From an uncultured bacterium (GTDB lineage: Bacteria > Bacillota > Clostridia > Lachnospirales > Lachnospiraceae): a stretch of DNA of 6,587 nucleotides. The stretch is from the NCBI GenBank assembly GCA_905214365.1, contig CAJMMH010000161.1, positions 1 through 6,587 on the forward strand, given 5' to 3'. The notes beneath the pieces were generated by a model. The model saw only the letters and a program-made list of their open reading frames with translations, was not told where the DNA came from and did no database searches. Positions 1 through 6,368 of this stretch are shown here, piece after piece. The position numbers and the translations under genes are program-made. How positions within the stretch are numbered: position 1 is the stretch's first letter; each line of letters begins with the position of its first letter.

Positions 1-55
1 AACCCTGGACACCCTGATTAAGAGTCAGGTGCTCTACCAACTGAGCTAGAAGCGC
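1..55 (-). tRNA. tRNA-Lys (anticodon CTT), partial at window edge
   Basis: Read on the minus strand, the sequence folds as the 5' three quarters of a tRNA. It shows a 7-nt acceptor strand GCGCTTC, TA, a D stem GCTC/GAGC with an AGTTGGTA loop, and an anticodon stem CCTGA/TCAGG around the loop CTCTTAA. A 5-nt variable region, the T-stem strand CAGGG and TT54-55 follow, where the window ends. The anticodon is CTT (plus-strand bases 20-22), which reads the lysine codon AAG. The T loop, the second T-stem strand, the acceptor 3' strand and any encoded CCA lie off the window. It has its own promoter at 87-115. Identity is secure from the anticodon and loop; only completeness is unknown. Confidence 0.95.
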
Positions 56-86
56 ATTTGTTATTGCTTCATCAGCAACGAAACAT

Positions 87-115
87 ATAATAACACACAG
101 TTCTGAATCTGTCAA
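87..115 (-). promoter_or_regulatory. Sigma-A promoter of the tRNA-Lys gene
   Basis: On the minus strand a perfect -35 box TTGACA (115-110) is followed by a 17-nt spacer and a -10 box TATTAT (92-87). Transcription should begin near 80, giving a leader of about 25 nt before the mature tRNA 5' end at 55. The leader contains a small perfect hairpin, TTGCT/AGCAA, at 64-78. Near-consensus boxes, optimal spacing and the A-tract element just upstream are what is expected of a strong stable-RNA promoter. Confidence 0.85.
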
Positions 116-118
116 CAC

Positions 119-142
119 TTTTTTTAACTTTTTTATTTTTTT
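119..142 (-). promoter_or_regulatory. A-tract UP element of the tRNA promoter
   Basis: Directly upstream of the tRNA -35 box the minus strand carries three phased A runs of 7, 6 and 7 bases, broken only by T and GTT. Such A-tracts at about -40 to -65 are the known binding site for the RNA polymerase alpha C-terminal domain in rRNA and tRNA promoters. Placement and composition support this; activity is inferred. Confidence 0.65.
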
Positions 143-257
143 CAGCATACAGTTGTCCAACGCGATCCCGGCCAGCCATGCCGCAGACGCACAGCAGCAA
201 CTACGCGGATGCATGTACGAAGTCTGCCCGCGCCCGGTCAATCATCTGCAGCGGAAT

Positions 258-1058
258 CTACTGCCGCATCATCTTCTTATATTCCGATGGCGTATAGCCG
301 GTGTATTTTTTAAATGCGCTGCTGAAATACTGGGAATTATCCCCGAACCCTGTTTTTCTCGCCACATCAAGAATCAGAGCGTCCTGATCTTCCTTCAGCA
401 GCTGCATCGCGAGAAGCATCCGCCGTTCCATCAGATAAGCGGAAAACCGCTGATGCACCTCTTTCTGAAACAGCTTGCTCAGATAGTTTTCATTCAGATA
501 CATCTTCTTTGCGGAGATCCATTTCAGCGACAGTTCCTCATTTGCGGTCTCTTCCTCTACGATCCGAAGGATTTTTGTTACTGTCCTCGAATATCCGCCT
601 CCCGGATGGTTCTGCGCAGGAAGCGGCATTTCGGCTTTTACCTCCTGATTTTCCGAATAGTTTCTGGCAAACTCCTTTTTCTCCCAGGATGCCCTACAGT
701 CGAGCACCGCGCGAAGCAGCGAGGCTTCGTCTAACGGTTTCAGCAGATAATCCTTCGCGCCGAGCCTCATTGCCTGCTGTGCGTACTCAAATTCCGCATA
801 TCCGCTCAGAATGATAAAATCAATTCCGCTCCAGCTCTCTCTGACCCGCTTTAGCAGCTCGATTCCATCCATTACCGGCATCCGGATATCTACTAACATC
901 AAGTTTACCAGCTGCTCTTTCAGCTGCTCGAGCGCTTCCATGGCATTTGCCGCCGTCACTACCTCAATTCCATACTTTGCCCATGGGATCTGGCCGGCAA
1001 CCGCTCTGCGCACAATCGGTTCATCATCTACAACCATAACTCTGTATTTCTGTCTCAT
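258..1058 (-). CDS. Response regulator, YesN-type, REC + AraC-family HTH
   Basis: A 266-residue two-component transcription factor. The N-terminal receiver domain (about 4-122) has the acidic pair D11-D12, the phospho-acceptor D57 in LVDIRMP, S85 in ILSGY and K107 in LLKPLD. A short linker (about 123-158) leads to a C-terminal AraC domain with two helix-turn-helix units (about 174-214 and 228-264); the second has the typical YFSSAFKKYTGYTPSEYKK signature. Many YesN relatives are much longer, so this is the compact form. The start at 1058 is preferred because a G-rich ribosome binding site lies 7 nt upstream and the protein then begins just before the receiver's first strand. A frame open to 1124 only adds an arginine-rich run that is the kinase C-terminus read out of frame. 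The gene overlaps the kinase gene by 35 nt, which suggests translational coupling and a cognate pair. The likely target is the operon promoter near 6266-6294. Confidence 0.95.
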   Translation of the reverse strand: MRQKYRVMVVDDEPIVRRAVAGQIPWAKYGIEVVTAANAMEALEQLKEQLVNLMLVDIRMPVMDGIELLKRVRESWSGIDFIILSGYAEFEYAQQAMRLGAKDYLLKPLDEASLLRAVLDCRASWEKKEFARNYSENQEVKAEMPLPAQNHPGGGYSRTVTKILRIVEEETANEELSLKWISAKKMYLNENYLSKLFQKEVHQRFSAYLMERRMLLAMQLLKEDQDALILDVARKTGFGDNSQYFSSAFKKYTGYTPSEYKKMMRQ

Positions 1059-2928
1059 CCGCTTTCCCCCCTTCTCCGCACTTCTGCGCTTTTGTCTCCC
1101 GCGCCGCCCCATCCGCAGCCGCAAAAAGACCTTTACAGCTTTCCGCTGAACGTATTTGAAATCTTGCTTCTGCTACCGTTATCTGTTCGTCCTCCTTCCG
1201 GTACACCCGGATTCCGTACTCATCGCCGAATACTGCCTTAATTCTCCGGTCAATATTCAGCAGACCAACGCCGTTGCCCCTTGGCACAATCTGCCCGCTC
1301 CGCAGCTTTTCCATCAGATCGGCTTCCGGCGCCGGACCGCTGTTTTTCACCTGGCAGACGCATACTTCTCCCTCCGTAAATATCCGCACGGTCACAGCGC
1401 ATGGCTCCAGCATACATTCCACGCCGTATACAATCGCGTTTTCAAGCAGCGGCTGCAGGGTAAACTTCGGAATCGCAAGATCACTGCATTCCTCCGACAC
1501 ATCAAACGCAACGTCTAGACGATCCCCGTAACGGAGCTTCTGAATAGTAATGTAATGGCAGACAATATCAAGCTCTTTATCCAATTCAATCACCAGCTCG
1601 CCCGCGCTGATTGCCTCCCGCAGCAGAAGGCTCAGGCTGTTTACCATCTCGGCGATCGGCTCCTCGCCTTCTGTCTTTGCCATCCAGTATACGGAATTTA
1701 ATGTATTATAAAGAAAATGCGGGTTCATCTGTGCCTGCAGCGCGGACAGCTGGGTTTCCTTGATCAGCAGCTGTTTCGTATAGTTTTCCCTCACCAGCTC
1801 ATTGATCCGCTCCGCCATCGCGTTAAACGCGTTTTTTAGCTCATAAATATCCCGATCCGCGATCCGCTCATTTTCATACAGCGGAAGACTGGCAAAATCC
1901 TCATTTGAAATCCTGTGGATATGCTCAATAAATTTTCGGATATCCGCTGTAACGCGGTGCGCAGACATCGCTGCCGCCGCCAGTACCGCCGCGCTGCATC
2001 CGATCAGCGCCAGCATCGCGACACGGAAAAACTGCCGTACCTGCGAAAACAGCTTCCGATACGGCGTCAAAATCAGATATGAAAGCCACTCTCCCTTCAC
2101 GGTCACCGCAAACCAGGAACTGTCTTTCTCCGTTATCAAAGAATAACCGTTCTGCTTCTGCAAATTCTCTTCTGCCACGGTCCAGGCCTGCTCTGAAAGC
2201 TCCTGCCCGCTCCGGTTCAGGACATACTCTACCTGATTTTCCGTATCGCGGATCACATAGACCGCATCATGCGTATCAGTCAGAACCTCGCCTACCTTTT
2301 CCATATCAACAAACAGTACAACAACGCCGATATGAGCTAACGACAGATTTTTCCGTTCTCTCAGCTGCTTTGCCATCACAAGGATGTGGTCGTTGCCTGT
2401 CAGCTTCGGCCCGTCAAGCAGAATCGTGCTTCCCGCAGCCTCAATCGCCGCGCCTCCCACCCGCGCAGCGTTTTCTTCATCCAACTTATAATAACCGGTC
2501 GCCGCAATCACCTGAACCAAGTTGTCCGAATCCAGAAAATTAGCGCACACAATGGCATGATTGACCGATACCTGCTTCTGAAGCTCATCAACAATCGCTG
2601 TCATTCCAAGAGCACGGCGCCGGCGTGCCTGCCGATAGGTTTCTTCTCCCTCTTCCTGCATGTGCCGGCTCTCCAACAGCATTGTTCCGCCCCTCTGGAT
2701 CTCGTCCGACACAATCATGCGGTACAGATCATCCTCAGCCTGGGTGATTTTATCTTCCATCTGAGAAATAGACGAGCTGACCAATTCCCTGGTCAGCTGA
2801 TAAATATAGTCCATATTGGAGCGTTCGAGACGGCGCAGAATTATAAATCCCGTCCCGAACGCCGCTAACAGCGCCGCCAGCAGGATCCATACAACCCGCT
2901 GGACAATGGTCCATCGTTTCTGTTTCAC
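1024..2928 (-). CDS. Sensor histidine kinase, YesM-type (HAMP, His_kinase, HATPase)
   Basis: A 634-residue membrane kinase. A transmembrane helix (about 11-31) is followed by a large extracellular sensory region (about 34-297, size fitting a Cache-like fold) and a second helix (about 299-321). Then come a HAMP linker (about 322-380) and the phospho-acceptor motif QAQMNPHFLYNTLNSV with H404. The GHKL ATPase domain shows an N-box LLENAIVYG (N496) and a glycine box GNGVGLLNI (551-559). Two positions differ from the usual form: tyrosine replaces histidine in the N-box (NAIVYG), and the D-box reads VKNSGPA, with Asn for Asp. The ATPase fold should end near residue 593. A further 40 or so residues rich in A, K, E and G run into the regulator gene. 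The GTG start is fixed by an AGGAGG site 4 nt upstream. It begins 24 nt after the second permease and is presumed to phosphorylate the following regulator. Confidence 0.94.
   Translation of the reverse strand: MKQKRWTIVQRVVWILLAALLAAFGTGFIILRRLERSNMDYIYQLTRELVSSSISQMEDKITQAEDDLYRMIVSDEIQRGGTMLLESRHMQEEGEETYRQARRRRALGMTAIVDELQKQVSVNHAIVCANFLDSDNLVQVIAATGYYKLDEENAARVGGAAIEAAGSTILLDGPKLTGNDHILVMAKQLRERKNLSLAHIGVVVLFVDMEKVGEVLTDTHDAVYVIRDTENQVEYVLNRSGQELSEQAWTVAEENLQKQNGYSLITEKDSSWFAVTVKGEWLSYLILTPYRKLFSQVRQFFRVAMLALIGCSAAVLAAAAMSAHRVTADIRKFIEHIHRISNEDFASLPLYENERIADRDIYELKNAFNAMAERINELVRENYTKQLLIKETQLSALQAQMNPHFLYNTLNSVYWMAKTEGEEPIAEMVNSLSLLLREAISAGELVIELDKELDIVCHYITIQKLRYGDRLDVAFDVSEECSDLAIPKFTLQPLLENAIVYGVECMLEPCAVTVRIFTEGEVCVCQVKNSGPAPEADLMEKLRSGQIVPRGNGVGLLNIDRRIKAVFGDEYGIRVYRKEDEQITVAEARFQIRSAESCKGLFAAADGAARETKAQKCGEGGKADETEIQSYGCR
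1066..1073 (-). promoter_or_regulatory. Ribosome binding site that sets the regulator start, with a G6 tract
   Basis: The minus strand reads AAGGGGGG, ending 7 nt before ATG 1058. The G run can pair with the anti-Shine-Dalgarno CCUCC through a G-U pair, so it is usable but not ideal. It lies inside the kinase coding region, so ribosomes finishing the kinase pass over it. It decides the start at 1058 over the upstream TTG/ATG codons in the same frame. Confidence 0.6.
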
Positions 2929-2932
2929 ATTT

Positions 2933-2938
2933 CCTCCT
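2933..2938 (-). promoter_or_regulatory. Ribosome binding site of the kinase (GTG start)
   Basis: A full AGGAGG lies 4 nt before GTG 2928. An ATG at 2930-2928 overlaps the GTG but is followed at once by TGA, so it cannot encode the kinase. Only GTG opens the frame that matches the YesM-type protein. Confidence 0.75.
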
Positions 2939-2952
2939 GCGGAACCGCCGGA

Positions 2953-3795
2953 TTATGCCTTCAGTCCTGACATTGCGATTCCATCTACAATATACTTCTG
3001 TGTGAACAAAAAGACAACCATCACCGGAATCAGTGATACGACACACATTGCGAACATCGCGCCGTAATCGGATACGCTCGTCGGATCGCAGAACAGCTTC
3101 AGCGCAATGGATACCGTATAATTTTCCGGCGCGTTCAGATACAGCAGAGATCCCATAAAGTCATCCCATTTCCAGTAGAAAGAGAAGATTGCCGAGGTCG
3201 CGAGCGCCGGTTTGATCAACGGAAGCATGACATTGGTGAACAGACGGATCTTTCCGCAGCCATCAATCTCCGCTGCCTCATCGAGTTCCTTCGGGATTCC
3301 GGAAATAAACTGCATGATCAGGAAAATGAAGAACGCTCTTCCGCCCCATTCCGGAACTGTCAGCGGCAGAAACGTATCAACCCAGCCAAGTCCGTGGAAG
3401 ATAATGTACTGCGGGACAACCAGTACCTGGCTCGGAACCATCATCGTGATCATCATAAAGATGAAGAAGATTCCTCTGCCCTTAAAGTGAAGTCTGGAAA
3501 ACGCGTATGCCGCCATCGCGGACGCGACAACATTTCCAGCAACTGTAATACAGGTCACAATCAGCGAATTTTTGAAGAAGGTAGTGAAGGTAACGCCGCC
3601 GAATCCGGCCCATCCGTTTTTATAGTTATCCAGATGCCATTCCTTCGGAATCAGCTGTCCTACGGTTGTCAGCACGAGGCTGCTCTCCTTGAAGGAGCTG
3701 AAAATCATCCAGATCAGCGGATAAATCATAATCAGACCGATCCCGCAGACCACGACATGAAACAGGACGGTATTTAATTTCTTTCTTATTTTCAT
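2953..3795 (-). CDS. CUT1-family ABC sugar permease, MalG/YesQ-like
   Basis: A 280-residue inner-membrane permease, the second of the pair. Six hydrophobic segments can be seen, at about 12-34, 72-99, 107-130, 152-166, 190-208 and 247-266. The cytoplasmic EAA loop that docks the ATPase, EAAEIDGCGKIRLF...LPLIKP, is at 173-196 with the hallmark D178, G179 and P192. The C-terminus YIVDGIAMSGLKA is typical of MalG-type subunits, which usually end in a G-x-x-x-G-x-K-like tail. Length is normal for the family. ATG 3795 begins a standard MalG-like N-terminus (MKIRKKL, then the first helix). Its purine-rich site AGGAAGGGAG ends 12 nt upstream, a rather long spacing. It starts 23 nt after permease 1 and is followed 24 nt later by the kinase. 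It should pair with permease 1 to move the solute delivered by the binding protein. The substrate cannot be told from sequence. Confidence 0.95.
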   Translation of the reverse strand: MKIRKKLNTVLFHVVVCGIGLIMIYPLIWMIFSSFKESSLVLTTVGQLIPKEWHLDNYKNGWAGFGGVTFTTFFKNSLIVTCITVAGNVVASAMAAYAFSRLHFKGRGIFFIFMMITMMVPSQVLVVPQYIIFHGLGWVDTFLPLTVPEWGGRAFFIFLIMQFISGIPKELDEAAEIDGCGKIRLFTNVMLPLIKPALATSAIFSFYWKWDDFMGSLLYLNAPENYTVSIALKLFCDPTSVSDYGAMFAMCVVSLIPVMVVFLFTQKYIVDGIAMSGLKA

Positions 3796-3818
3796 TGTTT
3801 CAGTACGCTCCCTTCCTG

Positions 3819-4781
3819 TCAGCCCTTTTTGCCTTTTTTGGATTTCTTCAGTGTCTTTGCGTTGACTTCATTCTCATAGAATACCCATGCAGACGATGAT
3901 TTGAATACCAGCGCCGTAAAGAAACCGATAATTACCAGAAGCACCCATGCCATCGCGCAGCCGTAGCCCATCTTGTAGTAAGCGAAGCTCTGCCGGTACA
4001 GATACAGCGCATATACTAATGTTTTATTCATTGGGCCGCCGTCAGTGATAATCATTGCCTGTGAGAATACCATAAATCCGCCGATCATCTGCATGACCAG
4101 GTTAAAGAAAATGATCGGGCTTAACAGCGGAAGGGTAATGGAAAAGAACATGCGCACCGGCTTTGCCCCGTCTACTTCTGCCGCTTCATAATAGCTCTGC
4201 GGAATCTGTTTTAATCCGGACAAAAAGATCAGCATCGGAGAGCCAAACTGCCAGATAAACAGAAGAATCAAGCTCCAGAGCGCGGTATTCTTATTGGAAA
4301 TCCAGCTGATATCACTCGCAATTCCAATCACGTTGAGGAAGGTATTGAAAACGCCGGTTTTGGAGAAGCAGTATTTCCACATGACGGATACTGCAACCGA
4401 ACCGCCGAGGATGGACGGCAGATAATAAATAACACGGTAAAACGGAACTGCCTTGGAATCCCGCTTCAGAATCATTGCAACTAGCAGCGCGAAAATCAAA
4501 CGCAGCGGTATTGAAATAAATACGAACTTAAACGTAACGCCAAGCGCGGTCGTAAACAGCTTATCCTGGGTAAACATGCGGACATAATTCTGCAGACCAA
4601 TAAATTTCGGCGCGGACAGCATGTTGTATTCGGTAAATGAAAGAACAAACGACGCGAGAAACGGGACGGCAGTAAATGCCAGAAAGCATGCCAGCCACGG
4701 CGCGATAAACAGATAGCCGATCAGATTTTCTTTTCTTCGGCGCGCTTTCGCGGCCGATCCGGCTGCAACTTGATTTTTCAT
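3819..4781 (-). CDS. CUT1-family ABC sugar permease, MalF/YesP-like
   Basis: A 320-residue inner-membrane permease, the first of the pair. A basic N-terminus (KARRRKENLIGYLFIAPWL) leads into the first of six membrane segments, at about 22-48, 78-105, 116-137, 167-188, 218-240 and 275-296. The EAA loop EAAEVDGAKPVRMF...LPLLSP spans 199-221 and carries D204, G205 and P218. The conserved periplasm-side motif ITDGGPMNKT is at 245-254. This is the short YesP/LplB form rather than the eight-helix E. coli MalF. The C-terminus is lysine-rich (KKSKKGKKG). A GGAAGG site lies 11 nt before ATG 4781. The gene lies 138 nt after the binding protein, across a hairpin, and 23 nt before permease 2. No ATP-binding subunit is encoded here, so the importer probably uses a shared MsmX-like ATPase, as is common for this family in Firmicutes. 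Confidence 0.95.
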   Translation of the reverse strand: MKNQVAAGSAAKARRRKENLIGYLFIAPWLACFLAFTAVPFLASFVLSFTEYNMLSAPKFIGLQNYVRMFTQDKLFTTALGVTFKFVFISIPLRLIFALLVAMILKRDSKAVPFYRVIYYLPSILGGSVAVSVMWKYCFSKTGVFNTFLNVIGIASDISWISNKNTALWSLILLFIWQFGSPMLIFLSGLKQIPQSYYEAAEVDGAKPVRMFFSITLPLLSPIIFFNLVMQMIGGFMVFSQAMIITDGGPMNKTLVYALYLYRQSFAYYKMGYGCAMAWVLLVIIGFFTALVFKSSSAWVFYENEVNAKTLKKSKKGKKG

Positions 4782-4812
4782 TTTCTATTTTTCCTTCCTC
4801 TCCTCTTTACAA

Positions 4813-4848
4813 CAGAACGGGCGAAGGTTTTCACCTTTGCCCGCTCTG
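4813..4848 (-). other. Intergenic RNA hairpin between binding-protein and permease genes
   Basis: In the minus-strand transcript the arms CAGAGCGGGCAAAGGT and ACCTTCGCCCGTTCTG form a 16-position stem. It has one G-U pair and one A-C mismatch and is capped by GAAA, a GNRA tetraloop. No T-run follows (the next bases are TTGTAAAGAGG), so it is not a standard intrinsic terminator. Hairpins at this junction in binding-protein operons, such as malE-malF, are known to protect the upstream message from 3' exonucleases. They let the binding protein be made in excess over the permeases. That role here is inferred. Confidence 0.75.
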
Positions 4849-4919
4849 CGTTCTCCGGTTATCCCGAAGTTTTCTGTTTTTTATCCAACGCGGATTATGA
4901 ATCCCCGCTTTGTTCCGAT

Positions 4920-6221
4920 TTACTGTGCAAGCATCGACTCTGCCTGAGAAATAAAGTCATCTACGCAGTCCTCCGCGGTCATTTCGCCGTACATAACTGC
5001 AGTATAGTCATTCTTCAGTACACTGATTGCCTCTGCGGAATTGACCGGGTCAGCCGGATTTACCGCGCTGACAACCTTGGAAACCTCACCGATATAATTC
5101 AGTACGTTCTTGGTATACTGATCGGTATCCTTATCCTCTGCCAGCGTATCACGGACTACGGAAGAAAGAGATACGCCGCGGTCGGTTCCGATCTTCTTTG
5201 CAGCGTTTTCATCATTAATCAGGTAGTTGATTACCTTTGCAGCCGCTTCCGGATCTTCGCAGTTTGCGGAAATGCACCAGTACATGTTGGAGTTCTCATA
5301 CATACCGGTCTGGGTTCCCTCATCCAGCTTCGGCAGCATCGCAATTCCAAATTCTTCCTGTGCCGCGGTGCAGTACATCGGATAGTAGTTACTCAGACGG
5401 TAAGACATCGCAGACTTGCCCTGAGTAATGTAAGCATCCTCAGTCGTAGACCATGCAACCTGCTCTTCCGGATCTACGAAATATCCAGCCTCTACGCCGT
5501 CCGCAACATCCTGGATCGCAGCCTTAACCGCATTGACAACATCCTCATCCTCTGCCCACGGAAGAGACGTTCCATCCTCGGAGAAGAAATCATAGCCATA
5601 GCTGCGCACCATATTTTCAACCAGCCATCTTGCCTCCTCCAGGAACGGGATCTCGGTCGGAGTTTCTGTCTTTTCATAGATAGTCTTTGCGGTATCAATG
5701 AATTCGCTCCAGGTCCAGTCGTTCTCCGGATAATCAACCTCTGCCTGATCGAAGATATCCCTGTTGTACAGAACCGCTACCGTATTCACACCGGTCGTGA
5801 AGCCTGCCAGCTGATCATCAACCATTCCACCGGAATAGCTGTTCTCTTCCATATTTGAAGTATCAATCGTTCCGTCCTCTACATACGGCATCAGATCGAT
5901 GATCTGGCCGTTTTGGGAATAGTTAATGATATCCGTTGTAGACATCTGAATGATATCCGGCAGGTTGTTTCCTACCGCCTGCGTTGCCAGGTTCTCAAAA
6001 TAGCTGCTCCAGCTGGTGTACTCATACGCAAACTCAATTCCGTTGTCCTTCGCATACTCGTCCAGTGCCTCAATCGTCATGTTGTGACGCTCCTGACCGC
6101 CCCACCACGCAACACGGAGTGTCGCATCGCCGTCTGCCTTCGTTGTTTCTTCTGCCTGTACCGCAATCGAACTGCACATCATCGCTCCCAGTAAAATTGC
6201 CGTTACCTGTCTTGCCTTCAT
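4920..6221 (-). CDS. ABC transporter extracellular solute-binding protein (family 1, UgpB/MalE-like)
   Basis: A 433-residue secreted binding protein and first gene of the operon. A signal peptide (MKARQ, hydrophobic 6-21) ends in VQA23|E24, a good signal peptidase I site. The only cysteine nearby, C16, is preceded by AMM, which does not fit a lipobox. The mature part is acidic and shows family-1 features: an N-terminal strand LRVAWWGGQERH (35-46), NNLPDIIQM (85-93), the segment TTGVNTVAVLYNRDIF (142-157) and DWTWSEFIDTAKTI (168-181). The C-terminal lobe includes DPEAAAKVINYLIND (323-337). Aromatics such as W39, W40 and W71 could stack on sugar rings, but this is not proven. The start at 6221 is chosen because AAGGAGG sits 7 nt upstream; an in-frame ATG at 6242 would put that site inside the gene. 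Substrate unknown, probably an oligosaccharide or glycoside given the CUT1 permeases and YesM/YesN-type regulators. Confidence 0.95.
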   Translation of the reverse strand: MKARQVTAILLGAMMCSSIAVQAEETTKADGDATLRVAWWGGQERHNMTIEALDEYAKDNGIEFAYEYTSWSSYFENLATQAVGNNLPDIIQMSTTDIINYSQNGQIIDLMPYVEDGTIDTSNMEENSYSGGMVDDQLAGFTTGVNTVAVLYNRDIFDQAEVDYPENDWTWSEFIDTAKTIYEKTETPTEIPFLEEARWLVENMVRSYGYDFFSEDGTSLPWAEDEDVVNAVKAAIQDVADGVEAGYFVDPEEQVAWSTTEDAYITQGKSAMSYRLSNYYPMYCTAAQEEFGIAMLPKLDEGTQTGMYENSNMYWCISANCEDPEAAAKVINYLINDENAAKKIGTDRGVSLSSVVRDTLAEDKDTDQYTKNVLNYIGEVSKVVSAVNPADPVNSAEAISVLKNDYTAVMYGEMTAEDCVDDFISQAESMLAQ

Positions 6222-6228
6222 TTCTTTT

Positions 6229-6235
6229 CCTCCTT
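6229..6235 (-). promoter_or_regulatory. Ribosome binding site fixing the binding-protein start
   Basis: AAGGAGG with a 7-nt spacer to ATG 6221 is a near-ideal Shine-Dalgarno. It rules out the in-frame ATG at 6242, which lacks such a site and would add MCEGGKE before the signal peptide. Confidence 0.85.
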
Positions 6236-6265
6236 CACACATTCCGTGTTTTTTCTGATAGCATC

Positions 6266-6294
6266 ATTTTACACAAAAATGCTTTTGGACTCAA
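6266..6294 (-). promoter_or_regulatory. Probable sigma-A promoter of the importer operon
   Basis: The minus strand has a -35 box TTGAGT (6294-6289), a 17-nt spacer containing an A4 and a T5 run, and a -10 box TAAAAT (6271-6266). Transcription should start near 6259, giving a leader of about 38 nt that carries the binding protein's AAGGAGG. The -35 departs from consensus at its last two bases, which fits a promoter that needs an activator such as the operon's own regulator. No better pair of boxes was seen between 6222 and 6440. Confidence 0.65.
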
Positions 6295-6320
6295 TACAAA
6301 TAAGTGTGCAAAACATTTGA

Positions 6321-6336
6321 AAAAGTGGTTACTTTT
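6321..6336. promoter_or_regulatory. Candidate operator: interrupted palindrome AAAAGT-GGTT-ACTTTT
   Basis: A 6-bp perfect inverted repeat with a 4-bp centre lies about 27 bp upstream of the operon -35 box, near -70 from the predicted start. The position suits an activator, but the repeat is short and AT-rich, so chance is possible. Confidence 0.25.
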
Positions 6337-6368
6337 CTTTCGTTTTCCGTGAAATATTACATGTTCTC

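Noticed and set aside
101..142. Plus-strand T-runs looking like a terminator
   Set aside because: Only a 4-bp ACAG/CTGT stem precedes them and no plus-strand gene exists; the tracts are better explained as the tRNA UP element on the other strand.
65..190. Small minus-strand ORF starting MAGRDRV and ending MFRC, about 35 codons
   Set aside because: It runs through the tRNA UP element and promoter, its lysine run is just the A-tracts, and no ribosome binding site precedes it.
1059..1124. Longer start for the regulator adding 22 residues
   Set aside because: The added residues are arginine-rich out-of-frame kinase tail, and the ribosome binding site at 1066-1073 supports the start at 1058.
153..1149. 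Several plus-strand open frames opposite the regulator gene
   Set aside because: No family resemblance, and they are fully explained as antisense frames of a well-supported receiver/AraC gene.
4770..5858. A 362-codon plus-strand open frame antisense to the binding-protein gene
   Set aside because: It lies opposite a gene with clear family motifs, signal peptide and Shine-Dalgarno. The product shows no recognisable domain and has the cysteine- and arginine-rich look of a reverse-frame shadow.
6340..6360. Possible CcpA cre site around CGGAAAACGAAAG
   Set aside because: One half resembles a cre half-site, but the second half lacks the needed symmetry and the terminal CA.
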